Source: Flaccisagitta enflata (taxonomy: Eukaryota > Chaetognatha > Sagittoidea > Aphragmophora). From it: a DNA stretch of 64,000 nucleotides. Positions 43,256-53,421 of the stretch are shown piece by piece; positions within the stretch are counted from its first letter, which is position 1; the number at the start of each line of letters is the position of its first letter. A program made the position numbers and the translations under genes. The DNA lies in assembly GCA_965153355.1 (NCBI GenBank), contig OZ231127.1:7502001-7566000 (forward strand), in the 5' to 3' direction. The notes beneath the pieces were generated by a model. That model was not told where the DNA came from, did no database searches, and saw nothing but the letters and a program-made list of their open reading frames with translations.

Positions 43256-44531
43256 AAGAAGCCCCGCTTCAGAAGCCCGCGGTGGATGTCAGAAGCCCTC
43301 GGTGGACGTGAGAAGCCCCAAGTTTTAAAACCGCTAAACCAAAGCCTCGAGTGGATGTCAGAAGCCCTCACTCAAAATTACAAATTTGGTATAATTCATG
43401 ATCATTGTTTTGAGCTTTGAGGGAACTTTATGAAATATTTTTTTGCTAAATTTTATCTAGTTAAATTTTTTTGTTTTTTTTTGTTTACCTGTCTTGGCTG
43501 AATTTTTTTAGAAAAAATCTTTTTAAAAAAAAATTTTTTTTATAGTGATTTTTTTTAACTAAAATTTTTCTTGCTTTTTTTCACAATTTTTTTTTCTGCT
43601 TAATTTTTTTCACTCAATTTTTTTGTTGAAATTTTTTTCGCTAAATTTTTTCGTCAATTTTCTTTCGCTAAATCTTTTTTGCTGAATTTTTTGTCTAAAT
43701 TTTTTGCTAAATTTTCTTTTGCTTTATTTTTTTGTATATAATTATACTCTATGGAGTAAAAGCTCATGCTCGCGCTTTTTCGCAGATTTAGCAAAGAAAG
43801 AAAAATTTATGATTTGAGGGTTTTCTGATTTTGTTGGTTTCTCCTGAAATTACCCGTATACTTTTTTTTTCATTAAAAATCTTAAAAGAATTCAATGAAT
43901 TTTTTAATAAATTATTTTTTGTGAAAAAATCATATTAAACAAAAAAATTTTAGTGAAAAAAAATTTAACAAAAAAAGATTAGAAAAAAATTTAGCAAAAA
44001 AAATTATTTGACAATAAAAAATTGACTAAAAAACTTTGAGATAAAAAACTTTTGCAAAAAAAAATTAATGACAAAAATCAAAAGTAAAAAAAATTTTAAA
44101 GAAATAAAGTTTAAAAAAAAGCTTACAAAAAAAAAATTCAAAATTTTTTCTAAATTTTTTTCTCAATTTTTTTCTCAATTTTTTCAAAAAATTTAACGAA
44201 AAAGATGAAGCAAAGATAATTTAGCAAAAAAAAAAAAAAACAAAACAAACACAAAAAAAAACACAAAAAAAAAAATAGCACAAAATATTTAGCAAAATAA
44301 AATTGTGCAAAATTTAATTAAAAAATTTTTATCATCAGGTCCTCTTAATCCAAAGCAACAGTCATTAATTATACCGAATTCATAATTTTGAGTGAAGGCT
44401 TCTGACATCCACTTAGGGGGGCTTCTGATATCCACCCAAGGCTTAAATTGGCTATGTAAAACAATGGGGCTTCTCACGTCTACTGAGGGCTTCTCACATC
44501 CACCGAGGGCTTCTCAAGCGGGGCTTCTTAC
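43256..44531. mobile_element. Palindromic AT-rich element, about 1.28 kb
   Basis: 'AAGAAGCCCCGCTTCAGAAGCC' at 43256 is mirrored by 'GGCTTCTCAAGCGGGGCTTCTT' ending near 44531; the axis is near 43893. Both arms carry 3-4 tandem units of 'GTGGATGTCAGAAGCCCTC' (or complement), then 'TGATCATTG'/'CAGTCATTAATTATACC' blocks and long runs of 'TTTTTTGCTAAATTTT' or their complement. A corrupted mirror copy lies at 60655-61770. Confidence 0.75.
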
Positions 44532-44574
44532 GGTTTTTTACCCTAAATGTATAAGTTTGCTAAAACTAAAAATC

Positions 44575-45060
44575 TTTCCATTTAGAGTCTCCATACAAAG
44601 TTTCAAGCAAATCGATTGAAAAAAGGCAAAGTTATGCGCGTTTTTCACTTTTAGGCTAGTAAGCTAGTTGGGTGGTAGGCTGGTTTGTTTGTTTAGTTCT
44701 TCCATTTAGAGACTCCATACCAAGTTTCAACCAAATTGGTTGAAAATGTACAAGTTATGCATGTTTTTTGTTTTGAGGCCAGTAGGCTGGTTGGGTGGTA
44801 GGTCGGTTTGGCAAGTCAGTTTGGCAGGTTAGCATGCTCAATTACAAATAAATCACATACATGTGTTGAGTCTTTCCATTTAAAAACTCCGTCCTAAATT
44901 TCAACCAAATTGGTTGAAAAATGCCAAAGATATACACATTTTTCACTTTTAGGCTGGTAGGCTGGTTGGGTGGTAGGCTGGTTTGACGAGACAAATAGTG
45001 TGCATATGTTGAGTTCTTCCATTTAGAGACTCCATATCAAGTTTCAACGAAATTAGTTGA
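44575..45060 (+). repeat. 'TTTAGAGACTCCATACCAA' tandem units, cluster 3
   Basis: Four successive units (44577, 44698, 44868, 45011) with 'TTTCAACCAAATTGGTTGAAAA' and 'TTAGGCTGGTAGGCTGGTTGG', spaced about 120-170 bp. They resume at 45583 after the inserted minisatellite-cored element. Confidence 0.75.
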
Positions 45061-45139
45061 AAAATAAGCGCAAAAGCATCAGATGGTCAGCAGTACCCGT
45101 TGCCCCTGAGTAAGTGTGTTAAAGATGTGAAGGTGAGAG

Positions 45140-45581
45140 GGGCAGCAGCCCCAAAGGAGCCGATGACCTATGCTGGGCTAGTATTTAAGCATTGAGGCTG
45201 GGATAAAAGACTCAATGCTGGGGTTAGAGCTACGAGGTCGGGATTTGAGCGATGAGGCTAGGATTGGAGCTATTTGGTTGGGATTGGAGCCTCCAGGCTG
45301 AGATTGGAGCCTTGAGGCTGGGGTTGGAGCTTTGGGGCTGGGATTCAAGCCCCAAGGCTAATATAGGAGGCCTGAGGCGGGGATTGGAGGCCTGAGGCTT
45401 GGATTGGAGCCTTGAGGCTGGGATTGGAGCCTTGAGGCTGGGATCGAAGGTATGGGGCTAAAATTTAGGCTTCGACGGAGGAGGAGGAGAAGGAGGCTTT
45501 GATGGAGGAGGAGGAGGAGGAGGAGAAAATCTCCCATACATGTGAAAGCATAGGTCATCGGCCCCTTCGGAGCCGCTGCCC
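45140..45581. mobile_element. Inverted-end element with minisatellite core, copy 3
   Basis: The left end GGGCAGCAGCCCCAAAGG continues AGCCGATGACCTATGC. The right end mirrors it (GCATAGGTCATCGGCC, CCTTCGGAGCCGCTGCCC). The core is a tandem of about 18-21 bp: 'GAGCCTTGAGGCTGGGATTG' and variants. It interrupts a series of 'TTTAGAGACT' units, so it is a later insertion. Confidence 0.7.
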
Positions 45582-45582
45582 A

Positions 45583-46010
45583 ATGACAAAGTTATGCAAG
45601 TTTTTCACTTTTAGGCCGGTAGGCAGGTTGGATGGTAAGTCGGTTTGGCTAGTTAGCATGCTCAAATGCATATAAATCACATACATATGTAGAGTCCTTC
45701 CATTTAGAGACTCCATACCAAATTTTACCCAATCGGTTGAAAAATGCCGAAGTTATGCATGTTTTTCATTTTTAGGCCGGTAGTCTGGTTGGGCCGGTTG
45801 GGTTGGTCGGATCACAAAAATGGGATAGGATGTTAAGTGCCTTATCCTAGTACAACTTCCCACCAAATATGAACCAAGATGGTCAGAGCATAAAAAAGTT
45901 ATCCATTTTTTAAAATCCGTGACAACAACGACAATGACAATGACGACACCCACCCGCCTTGAATTATAGTCTGCGTCCGAATGATATTCCGTCGCGGACA
46001 AAAAATCTAA
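45583..46010 (+). repeat. 'TTTAGAGACT' units and terminal module, cluster 3 continued
   Basis: It contains 'GTTATGCAAGTTTTTCACTTTT', 'CCATTTAGAGACTCCATACC' and the terminal series 'GACACCCACCCGCCTTGAATTATAG...CGAATGATATTCCGTCGCGG'. This is the same end seen at 26410 and 28530. Confidence 0.75.
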
Positions 46011-46570
46011 AATGCTTGTTTATTCCACTTTTTGACTTGTGCGTTACAGACAGATGGATGGACGGACAGACAAACGGATGGATGGACAAAGCTTCTCATA
46101 AAGTTGCGTATAAGCAACTAAAAAGAAGGTGCAAGTTATGTTCAAAGGGGGATTGGTCATAGTTTGTCCCCTGGAACGTCAAAGAGAATCAGGGCAGTAA
46201 ATGCCTCTACCAGCAGGGATGTTCACCTGTTCATCTTTTAGTTCTTGTTAGATTGTTAGGGGTGAATGAAGTAGATCAATTCCCCCCCCCCCGCAGATTC
46301 TACAGCTTTATATTTTTAACATTTGGTTAAAAGAGCCTTCACTATGACGCTAATCAAATTTGATACCTATATCACTCAATGGTTTCAATGGTCAAACCCG
46401 CCGAAGTCTCAATGTCATATTTGCATTGCATCTAAGAGCGATTTAATACGTGAGCTTTTACAAAAATGTTATTTATCAAAAAAAAATTTCATGAGCTTTT
46501 ACAAAAATCCCCCTTGGTGTGTAAAATCAGATTCTGTGTCATGCACCGTATACAGAGAAGTGCTTAATAC

Positions 46571-46944
46571 AAGGTGTGAACCCCCTTAAAAGTGTAGCAC
46601 CCCCACCTACAGCTATAACAAATTACATTACAGAAATTTTTGAGATAAAAAATGAATGTTTATATTAATAAAAATGGCGCCACCAGAGCGGTTTTTAAGT
46701 TTTGACCTCTAACTCAAAATATAACTAATAAACATATTAAAACAAGTTATTCTTAAATATTCATAAAATTAAGGTTTTTAAGCTATAACTTCAAACTGGA
46801 ATGAAAATTTAAAAATTGCCCTGATGGCGCCACTTGTATAGTCTTAAACAATGATTTAAAACCCACTACAAGCTAATTATTGCTTTGGTTTGATCTGTAC
46901 GGGGGGGGGGGGGGGTTGCTAAAGTTTTGGGGTTCACATCTTAT
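46571..46944. mobile_element. Palindromic element, about 370 bp
   Basis: 'AAGGTGTGAACCCCC' at the left is mirrored by 'GGGGTTCACATCTT' at the right. Inner pairs are 'TGGCGCCACCAGAGCGGTTTTTAAG' with 'TTTAAAAATTGCCCTGATGGCGCCA', and 'AACTTAAAA'-like blocks. The axis is near 46757. A 15-bp G run (46902-46916) is shortened to about 5 C in the mirror copy near 58731. Confidence 0.65.
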
Positions 46945-47363
46945 ATTTCTCCTTCCTCTGTAATCGTTGTGATATATGTTTCTGAACATTTTATATAACT
47001 TTATTTGACACGACAGTGTTTTGCATAAAAACTATTCTTGCATCAAGTTGGAACCATTTCTGCATTTATGTCATCAACAAACCAAAAAGGACAATGATAA
47101 CATTGACATTCGTCAATGGGGCAAGTAATGATCATTGCACAGCAATACTTCGGCAATCAGCATATATCAAGACAAACTCATGGTGAATAAAAAAAATACA
47201 TGATAGTTAGAACAATATCCCTCACTATACCCAAACTGAAAAAAATGGAAAAAGGCCTTGTTACAGACGAGACCCTAATAAGAGCGGAGGGGCCCAAAGT
47301 TTTAGCAGCCCCCCTACAGCTTAAATAGCTCATGCATTCATCTCACTTGTTATAGCGGTTTAC

Positions 47364-47562
47364 ACCTTAGATGGATACAATTGGCGCCACTGTGGCGATT
47401 TTTGGATTTCCACCTAGAACAGCTTTTGATTTTGGCAAATTACTCTTTAGGGCAAAAAAAAAAAAATTGAACATTTTTTTTGAATTTTGATTATTTGGGG
47501 GTGTTCTAGATGGAAATTCAAAAAATTGCCACAGTGGCGCCGATTGTATCTGGATATTCCCG
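47364..47562. mobile_element. Palindromic element, about 200 bp
   Basis: 'GATACAATTGGCGCCACTGTGG' pairs with 'CCACAGTGGCGCCGATTGTATC', and 'GGATTTCCACCTAGAACAGC' pairs with 'GTGTTCTAGATGGAAATTC'. The loop is AT-rich at about 47462. The mirror copy at 58130-58330 is almost identical, unlike its surroundings. Confidence 0.75.
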
Positions 47563-48093
47563 CCACAGCAAGTGAGAAATTTGCTTGAGCAATACTAATA
47601 ATAGGGAACTAAGCAGGGGCAAACCAGGAAGAAAAGGAGTGAAAAAAAAGATGTCGTAATTTTTAATCACCTTTGCTATATTAAATATGAATTAATACAA
47701 TTGGTATTTGATCAGTTTTCAATCAGAATTACTTTGAAACGCGTTATTGCGTGATCCTGTGATTTTTTTACGAAGAATTTCGGAAAAAAATGAAAGAATG
47801 GAGGAGGGCCTCAAAAATCATCTCCTGAGGTAATATCGAGGCCAACTCGCTAAAACACGCCATACCACCTTGTAGATTAGCTTACGGGGAATTCAAATCT
47901 GTTTTCAAAAATTGTTTTCTATGTGGCGAAGGATGGCGAGAGCCCAGACCGTGAGCCTATGTCAAGCACAATCATGAGAATCATAAATACCATCATGAAA
48001 TTGGCATGTAGAACAAACGCAAACGAGCTACATGTTGTGTGCCTATGGAAACGTCTTTTTAGATGCGTCCTCGTATGACTATAATAGGCTGTG

Positions 48094-48166
48094 TCCATTG
48101 GTTGGTTGGTCAGTTGGTCGGTCAGTTGGTTGGTTGGTTGGTTGGTTAGTTGGTTGGTTGGTTAGT
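48094..48166 (+). repeat. (TTGG)n tetranucleotide tract
   Basis: About 70 bp of TTGG/TCGG units. The mirror copy at 57640-57700 has lost most of the units. Confidence 0.9.
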
Positions 48167-48427
48167 AATGCATTCAATAAAAACATCAAAATCCTGCATT
48201 TTCTCAACAGTAACATGGTTTTACCCAGTAACAGTATCATACATGTAGTGATTCATTCATTGAATCATTTATCTATTTATAAGTGACATTCATTCATATA
48301 AAAACTACGCATTCATAATGAATTAAATAAAATATTCATTAAGACAGGACGCATCGTTAGCCTGTTTGGCCTTATTTTGTTTTAAAATGGAATTAGTGCG
48401 TAGTTCATACAGTTCAGGAATTTTCAA

Positions 48428-48598
48428 TTTTTAGTCGCGGACACGCGACTCTACACCTTGCCGTGTCGGTCAGTAGGTTGGTAGGTCGTTCCGTTGGTCC
48501 ATTCATCATGTTTTTGAATTTCAAGCGATTTTTGCATTACTGCTCCTGCCCAACCATCCGCGACTAGATTGCCGTGTTTCCGGCCTTCTTCAAATTGT
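48428..48598 (+). repeat. Dispersed TIR element
   Basis: It opens TTTTTAGTCGCGGACACGC with GACTCTACACCTTGCCGTGTCGG and closes 'CCATCCGCGACTAGATTGCCGTG...CCGGCCTTC'. Closest to the copies at 158-311 and 7603-7770. Confidence 0.65.
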
Positions 48599-48864
48599 AG
48601 TCGGTGGAGCAAGCTAGGTCCAACTGACGTAGCCCGCAAATTAGCTACTAGATCGTTGCCCACAGACCACAGTCATGGAGAAAGAAAGTTCTAGCAGGTG
48701 TGCAGAAAGATGTTCATACACGCAAATGAAGAAATGAATATCAATCAACAGGCCTTAATTTAGTGATTCTGTTAAGCATGCACGCCGGGCACGCTCCTCA
48801 CAATTATGCATTTCCTCAATTTTAAATGTTTGGATCGATTCTCATGACGACAGTGGTTTCTTTT

Positions 48865-49295
48865 TTAGTTGTGGACACGAAACTCTATAAGAGGCTTGGT
48901 CTGTCTGTTGGTCTGTCTGTTGGTCTCTCCGTTGGTTTGTTGGTCTGTTGGTCACGCTCGAGTTGTCACGAGTTGAAAACGCGAAAACGGATATTTATTA
49001 TGCTGCAGTTGGTATTGTTTGTGTGTGAGTGTGTTGGAGGTGGGTTGGGGGTGTTGTTGTTGGGAAGAGGCTGGGGTTGGATGCCCCTGCCCGCCGGCCA
49101 ACACGATATTGTAACCCCCCGTCACTTGTTTATAGTCGGCTGCTACGCTTGGTTGTTCCGTCACACTCTACCTGTTTCTTTTTTTTGTATTTGCGGTCTT
49201 AGGTCTCGCTGTTTCTCTCTGAATGTTTTAATTACCTAAAATGCGGCCCCTGCCCACCTGTCTATGACTGGGGTAGCCTTGTATCCAGCCTTGTT
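48865..49295 (+). repeat. Dispersed TIR element and GATATTGTRACCCC module
   Basis: It begins 'TTTTTAGTTGTGGACACGAAAC' with 'TCTATAAGAGGCTTGGTCTG', then (GTCTGTTG)n. It then contains 'GCCCCTGCCCGCCGGCCAACACGATATTGTAACC' (about 49084) and ends 'GGGGTAGCCTTGTATCCAGCCTTGTT'. It is a chain of the same modules seen at 3140-3500 and 19362-19729. Confidence 0.6.
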
Positions 49296-50046
49296 GCTAT
49301 GTTCAAATCCAACTATGTATGTGTGTCTGTGTGTGTTGTACAATCTAAAATTAAACGTAAAATGTGATTGTTTATTAACTTTCAAACCTATGTAAATTTC
49401 CAAGTGAAAGATGACCTATCAATTTTGTCAAAAATTCTACCAACACTCAAATCTTTTCAATAACGGCCGGCCTACGTGGTGCCAGCATCACCACCAGTAT
49501 CCATATTAATTGTCTGGTATCTGCTTGTCTCGACTCATTGCAAGACACAGTATAGCTCCATTTTCTTGGAGAAAAAAAAAAATTGCCAGAAATTTAGAGG
49601 CAGATACCGCTTGCTTACACTACCCCAGGCGTTATAAAATGAGCCCCAAGTGTCATTTATGGCTGTCATTTGTGTGACCCATGTAAATATGAGCCATTCC
49701 ATGTGCTGGAGGCCTTATTCAAACATTTCAGCTGTTTTCGTATTAGTACCTTAATATAAGTTGCAAGGGATGATGCTAAAACCTAAGGTCCCTCCTCCAC
49801 TCTCATAAGGGTCCCGTCTGTAGTCCTCTATATCTATATACTGTAGTGCAATTTCAGGATGTTAGTAGATGTTACCATTTCAAAAGTTTGGCAAAAAAGG
49901 AAAAAGGATCATATCAAACAATTTCATAGCACTGCGCTGGATCCTTACAATAAGGCATGATATTCCCATTTTAATCACCTAACTTGCCCAACAGTCTAAA
50001 TGAAACATGCACCACGAGGCACCGAGAGGGTTCATTATGGGTCATA

Positions 50047-50890
50047 CAGTGGACCACCGCATTTTCGTCACCTGATTTAACGACATTTCGGATTTAACAG
50101 CCAAGTTTCTTTAGTCCCAAATTTTTACAAGCTTTTGTAATGTTAATTTTACTCGATTTAACACCTGATTTAACATCCAAACCTGATTTAAAGTCGCTAT
50201 TTTTAAGTCCCATGAAGACTTTAACCTGATTTAGTGACATCAACCTCATAATTGATAATCTTCTTTGACCTTTAAATTTTGATTTTGATACTAATAGGTC
50301 TTAAAAAATTTAAACACATTTATAAAAAGAATACAAAACAAAGATGAATGAGAAAAAAACACACAAATATTTGGAACAAGAACTGAAAAACTATGCATAA
50401 AGAACTTGTCTCCTCTTTCCACTCACCTTTTTAATTTTTCTCTCTGTCTCTGATAATGATTCCCAAGTGATAAAAAATCACAGGCAGGTATTTTTGCAAG
50501 TTTGTACACTGTAACTCTCTCCATGAAATTAAACTTTGGATCAAACTTAGACATTTTTTGAAAATGGTGTTATATCATGGACTAAGAGTTTTGTAATCAA
50601 TTTTGTTTAAAACAATTTGATATAAAGTTCATTATATGTGATATTCTACAACATATAAATATGTTATATCAAAATTACTACTACTAAAAGAGGCTATCTA
50701 TTAGCTTATATTATAGTCTGTTGGCCAGTTGCACAAAAACTAAAGTAAATACATATTCAAAAAAATGAGAGTTTATTTCAAAACTGTCTCCATTAAATTC
50801 AGTAAATCTGAAACTGTAATTCGGTTGCTGTATCAGTTAACGACCCAAATTCCCCAGTCCCTTCAAGGTCGTTAAATCAGGTTCCCACTT
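50047..50890. mobile_element. Tigger/pogo-like non-autonomous element, 844 bp
   Basis: TA precedes CAGTGGACCACCG at the left, and TA follows the right end, whose reverse complement begins AAGTGGGAACCTGATTTAACG. 'GATTTAACGACATTTCGGATTT' at the left and 'CAAGGTCGTTAAATCAGG' at the right match the element at 36010-38480. No transposase frame. The mirror copy at 55444-56215 keeps the family-consensus CAGTGGGAACCC end that this copy has lost. Confidence 0.55.
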
Positions 50891-51250
50891 TATAAGTATT
50901 TCTTTATGTGGTAGGATGGGCCAAAATTTGAGACATTTTCGGGGTACTTAATCCCCACGACCATATTTGGGCTATGGGGCAGCGCATCAAAACAACCCTA
51001 TACGTCAAGTTTCAATGTAAAAATTTAGATCAGACTGTAAGAGGGGGGACGGTTATCAAAATGGGCGCATCAGTCGGTATTTCGAGGATCCCTAAAATGC
51101 CACAAAAGCATAACTATGTAACCTATACGTGATTTAAATAGCGTTTACAAAATATAGAGACTACATAGAGTGATATGATCCGACATGCCCTCAGTTAGTA
51201 TATTAATAAAAAAAACTGAAAAAAAAAAAAAAGAAACAAAATACCGATAC

Positions 51251-51451
51251 CTTTTTATGCATGCTCAAGTTATCTAGGCCGTGCGGAGCGGAAGTGTTAC
51301 GTGTCATAGACATATTTGTTACGTCTGGTGACGAAGAAGGGCATTCCGAATATACCTTCCTACTACAACTTTTCTGAGGCGTCAAAGACTGGCGCTCCTC
51401 AATTATAGAGAGCTGCTGTTCAAAAGCCTCCCTTCTCGGAGATCGAAAGGA
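51251..51451 (-). CDS. Internal exon of an unidentified gene, 67 codons
   Basis: Acceptor CACTTTCTTAG before 51451, donor AAAAAG|GTATCG after 51251; exactly 201 bases, phase 0 at both ends, no stop. It reads SFRSPRREAFEQQLSIIEER, then QSLTPQKSCSRKVYSECPSS, SPDVTNMSMTRNTSAPHGLD and NLSMHKK. It is Ser/Thr/Pro-rich, suggestive of a disordered regulatory segment. No family recognised. The mirror copy at about 55015-55190 has lost the frame through multiple deletions. It is on the same strand as the ZIP gene, but about 20 kb upstream and not linked to it by any evidence. Confidence 0.5.
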
Positions 51452-52331
51452 CTAAGAAAGTGAGTATTGAAAAGATGGAGGAGGAGGAATAACGAGAGAG
51501 TATATAAGGATTTAAAAATAATACCGCATGCAGCAGTTAAGACCAATCCCAGGGGTTACTTCTTGCACACACATGTTTGCTTTTTGTTCAAAATGGGACA
51601 AGCCCCAAAAAGAGGAGCCACACGGCACAGATTTGCACAATTGGGTTAGTCAAAATGCAACAGACGTATATCAGATCAGCATTACAAATATTTATAAAGA
51701 TAATAATCATTGATTATTTATCAATTCATTATTTGTCAATTCTTTAAAATTAAAATCATTTCATTTCCTAAATCTCTATTTACCCCTTAATTCAAAAATC
51801 AGAATAAATTGGTAAAAATAACAATTTCAAACACTACAATATTTTTGTCCTTATATATCTATTCACAGTAAAAAGTTTAAATTTCAAAAATATTGTAATA
51901 TTTAACAACTTTATGAAGAATTATGCTATAATTCACTAAAATAAAAAATACCTTTCTTTTAAGTCCCTGAATTATTCTCATCAAATCTAAGTAGAGTGGT
52001 AAACAGAACATATTTCATTTACTACACTTGTCAAAAAAAAACCCAAAAAATAGATAACTTCTAAAATACTAATTCTAGTTGTATGCATGCAACTCTACAC
52101 CCCGCTTTGTCAGTCTGTCCATCCGTTGGTTGGTTGGTCTGTCAGTTCATCACACTCAGGCATGTATATAGTTCTATGATCTTTGATTAATTTCCCCCCC
52201 CTGCCTTTGATTTTCTTCCCTGCATGTCGCGTAACAAATTGATGAAAACAAACTGATTTTTCTTCCCATATGACAACAAAACAGTGTTTTCAAGGTTTAA
52301 ATAGTGATAGATTGTGTTAATGTGTTTTACT

Positions 52332-53421
52332 AGGGGGGGTGGGGCAAATTGGGCCAGGGGCAAATCGGGCCACTTGTGTATAATAATGACACTTCTGAAA
52401 TGAATATTGGGATAAAAGTAGTGATGATCCTGCTATGAGTTGCACCAGTCAATGGGGTTGTTGGGCTGATGTTTCTTCAGAACTGCTGCAGCAACAGCAG
52501 CGTCAGCACAACTTCATTCCTAACCTATACTGATACAATAACTGATAGATTGTGATAAACTTTATCACAACTTCAACAATAGTCATTTTGGGTAACTTTT
52601 TGATATTGGATATGGTGATTGGGTCCAATGCCTTACAAATTGCATGAATCTTTTATACCAATTTGCTAGTCTTGCTGTATGACAAGATGATCAAAACGTG
52701 GGGCAAATTGGGCCACCAGGAAAGTCCTTTAATCTCTTTGTTAGCTGATTTTTCATGGCTGTAAAAGGCAACATTTTCGGGCCCAGGAATAGTTCTCTTT
52801 TTTCAGTATGTAAAATCGAACGAATTTGGCAATTAAGTAATTTAATCGAACCCTAACTCAGCTCCTGGCATCCTGGCAAAAAATTTTGAGCAATTTTGTG
52901 CGACCCTAGAGGAATATGCAAATGAAGCTTAAAGTGGCCAGATTTGCCCCACCTGGGGTAAATCAGGCCACTTCAAGTTCATTTCAAAAATATGGGCCCC
53001 CATCTGTAATAACCATTGATCATTTCTGAAAAACTAACATCCTTAATCAAAACAAACCTGTATCAGAGCATTCAAGTTACTTGTGAAGTTGGAAATGATA
53101 ATTTTTTTCTTGTGGAATATCTTGAAGGTTGAAGAGCACAAAACAAGAAAAATACTTCTCCTTTCGGTTTTCTCTAAAATGAGAAAATTCTGTCTTTGAA
53201 AAAATCTTTGATAATGCAGTTTAAACACTGTAAATTGTTGTTTAAGGGATCCAAAGTTTTCTGCAATGTATGGGGCTCACGTTGGAATTCATTATGTCAG
53301 CCCTAAACCTATGGATAAATGCTACCTTAACAAGGAAATCATTTGCTTTGGAGGATAAATTTGAAATATTCCCATTACAAAAACCGTAAAAGTGGCCCAA
53401 TTTGCCCCACCCCCCCCTACT
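52332..53421. mobile_element. Short-TIR element, about 1.09 kb
   Basis: The left end GGGGGGGTGGGGCAAATTGG is followed by GCC; the right end is its complement, CCAATTTGCCCCACCCCCCCC, before TA. TA is found at both outer flanks (52331-52332, 53420-53421). Additional internal 'GGGGCAAATTGGGCCACC' and 'TTTGCCCCACCTGGGGTAAATC' words repeat the terminal motif. No coding capacity. A TA-targeting MITE is plausible. It lies next to the axis of the giant palindrome. Confidence 0.55.

Larger units (their letters stand above)
40861..53370. repeat. Left arm of a giant inverted repeat
   Basis: This arm is mirrored by 53531-63986 on the opposite strand. Anchor pairs, in order outward from the axis: 53353/53550, 53247/53621, 51533/54952, 50044/56216, 47340/58353, 43641/61383, 41956/63068 and 40861/63986. 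The arm is about 12.5 kb here. It contains the exons at 42141-42874 and 51251-51451 and many repeats listed separately. It may extend left beyond 40861, but its partner lies beyond the window end. Confidence 0.93.
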
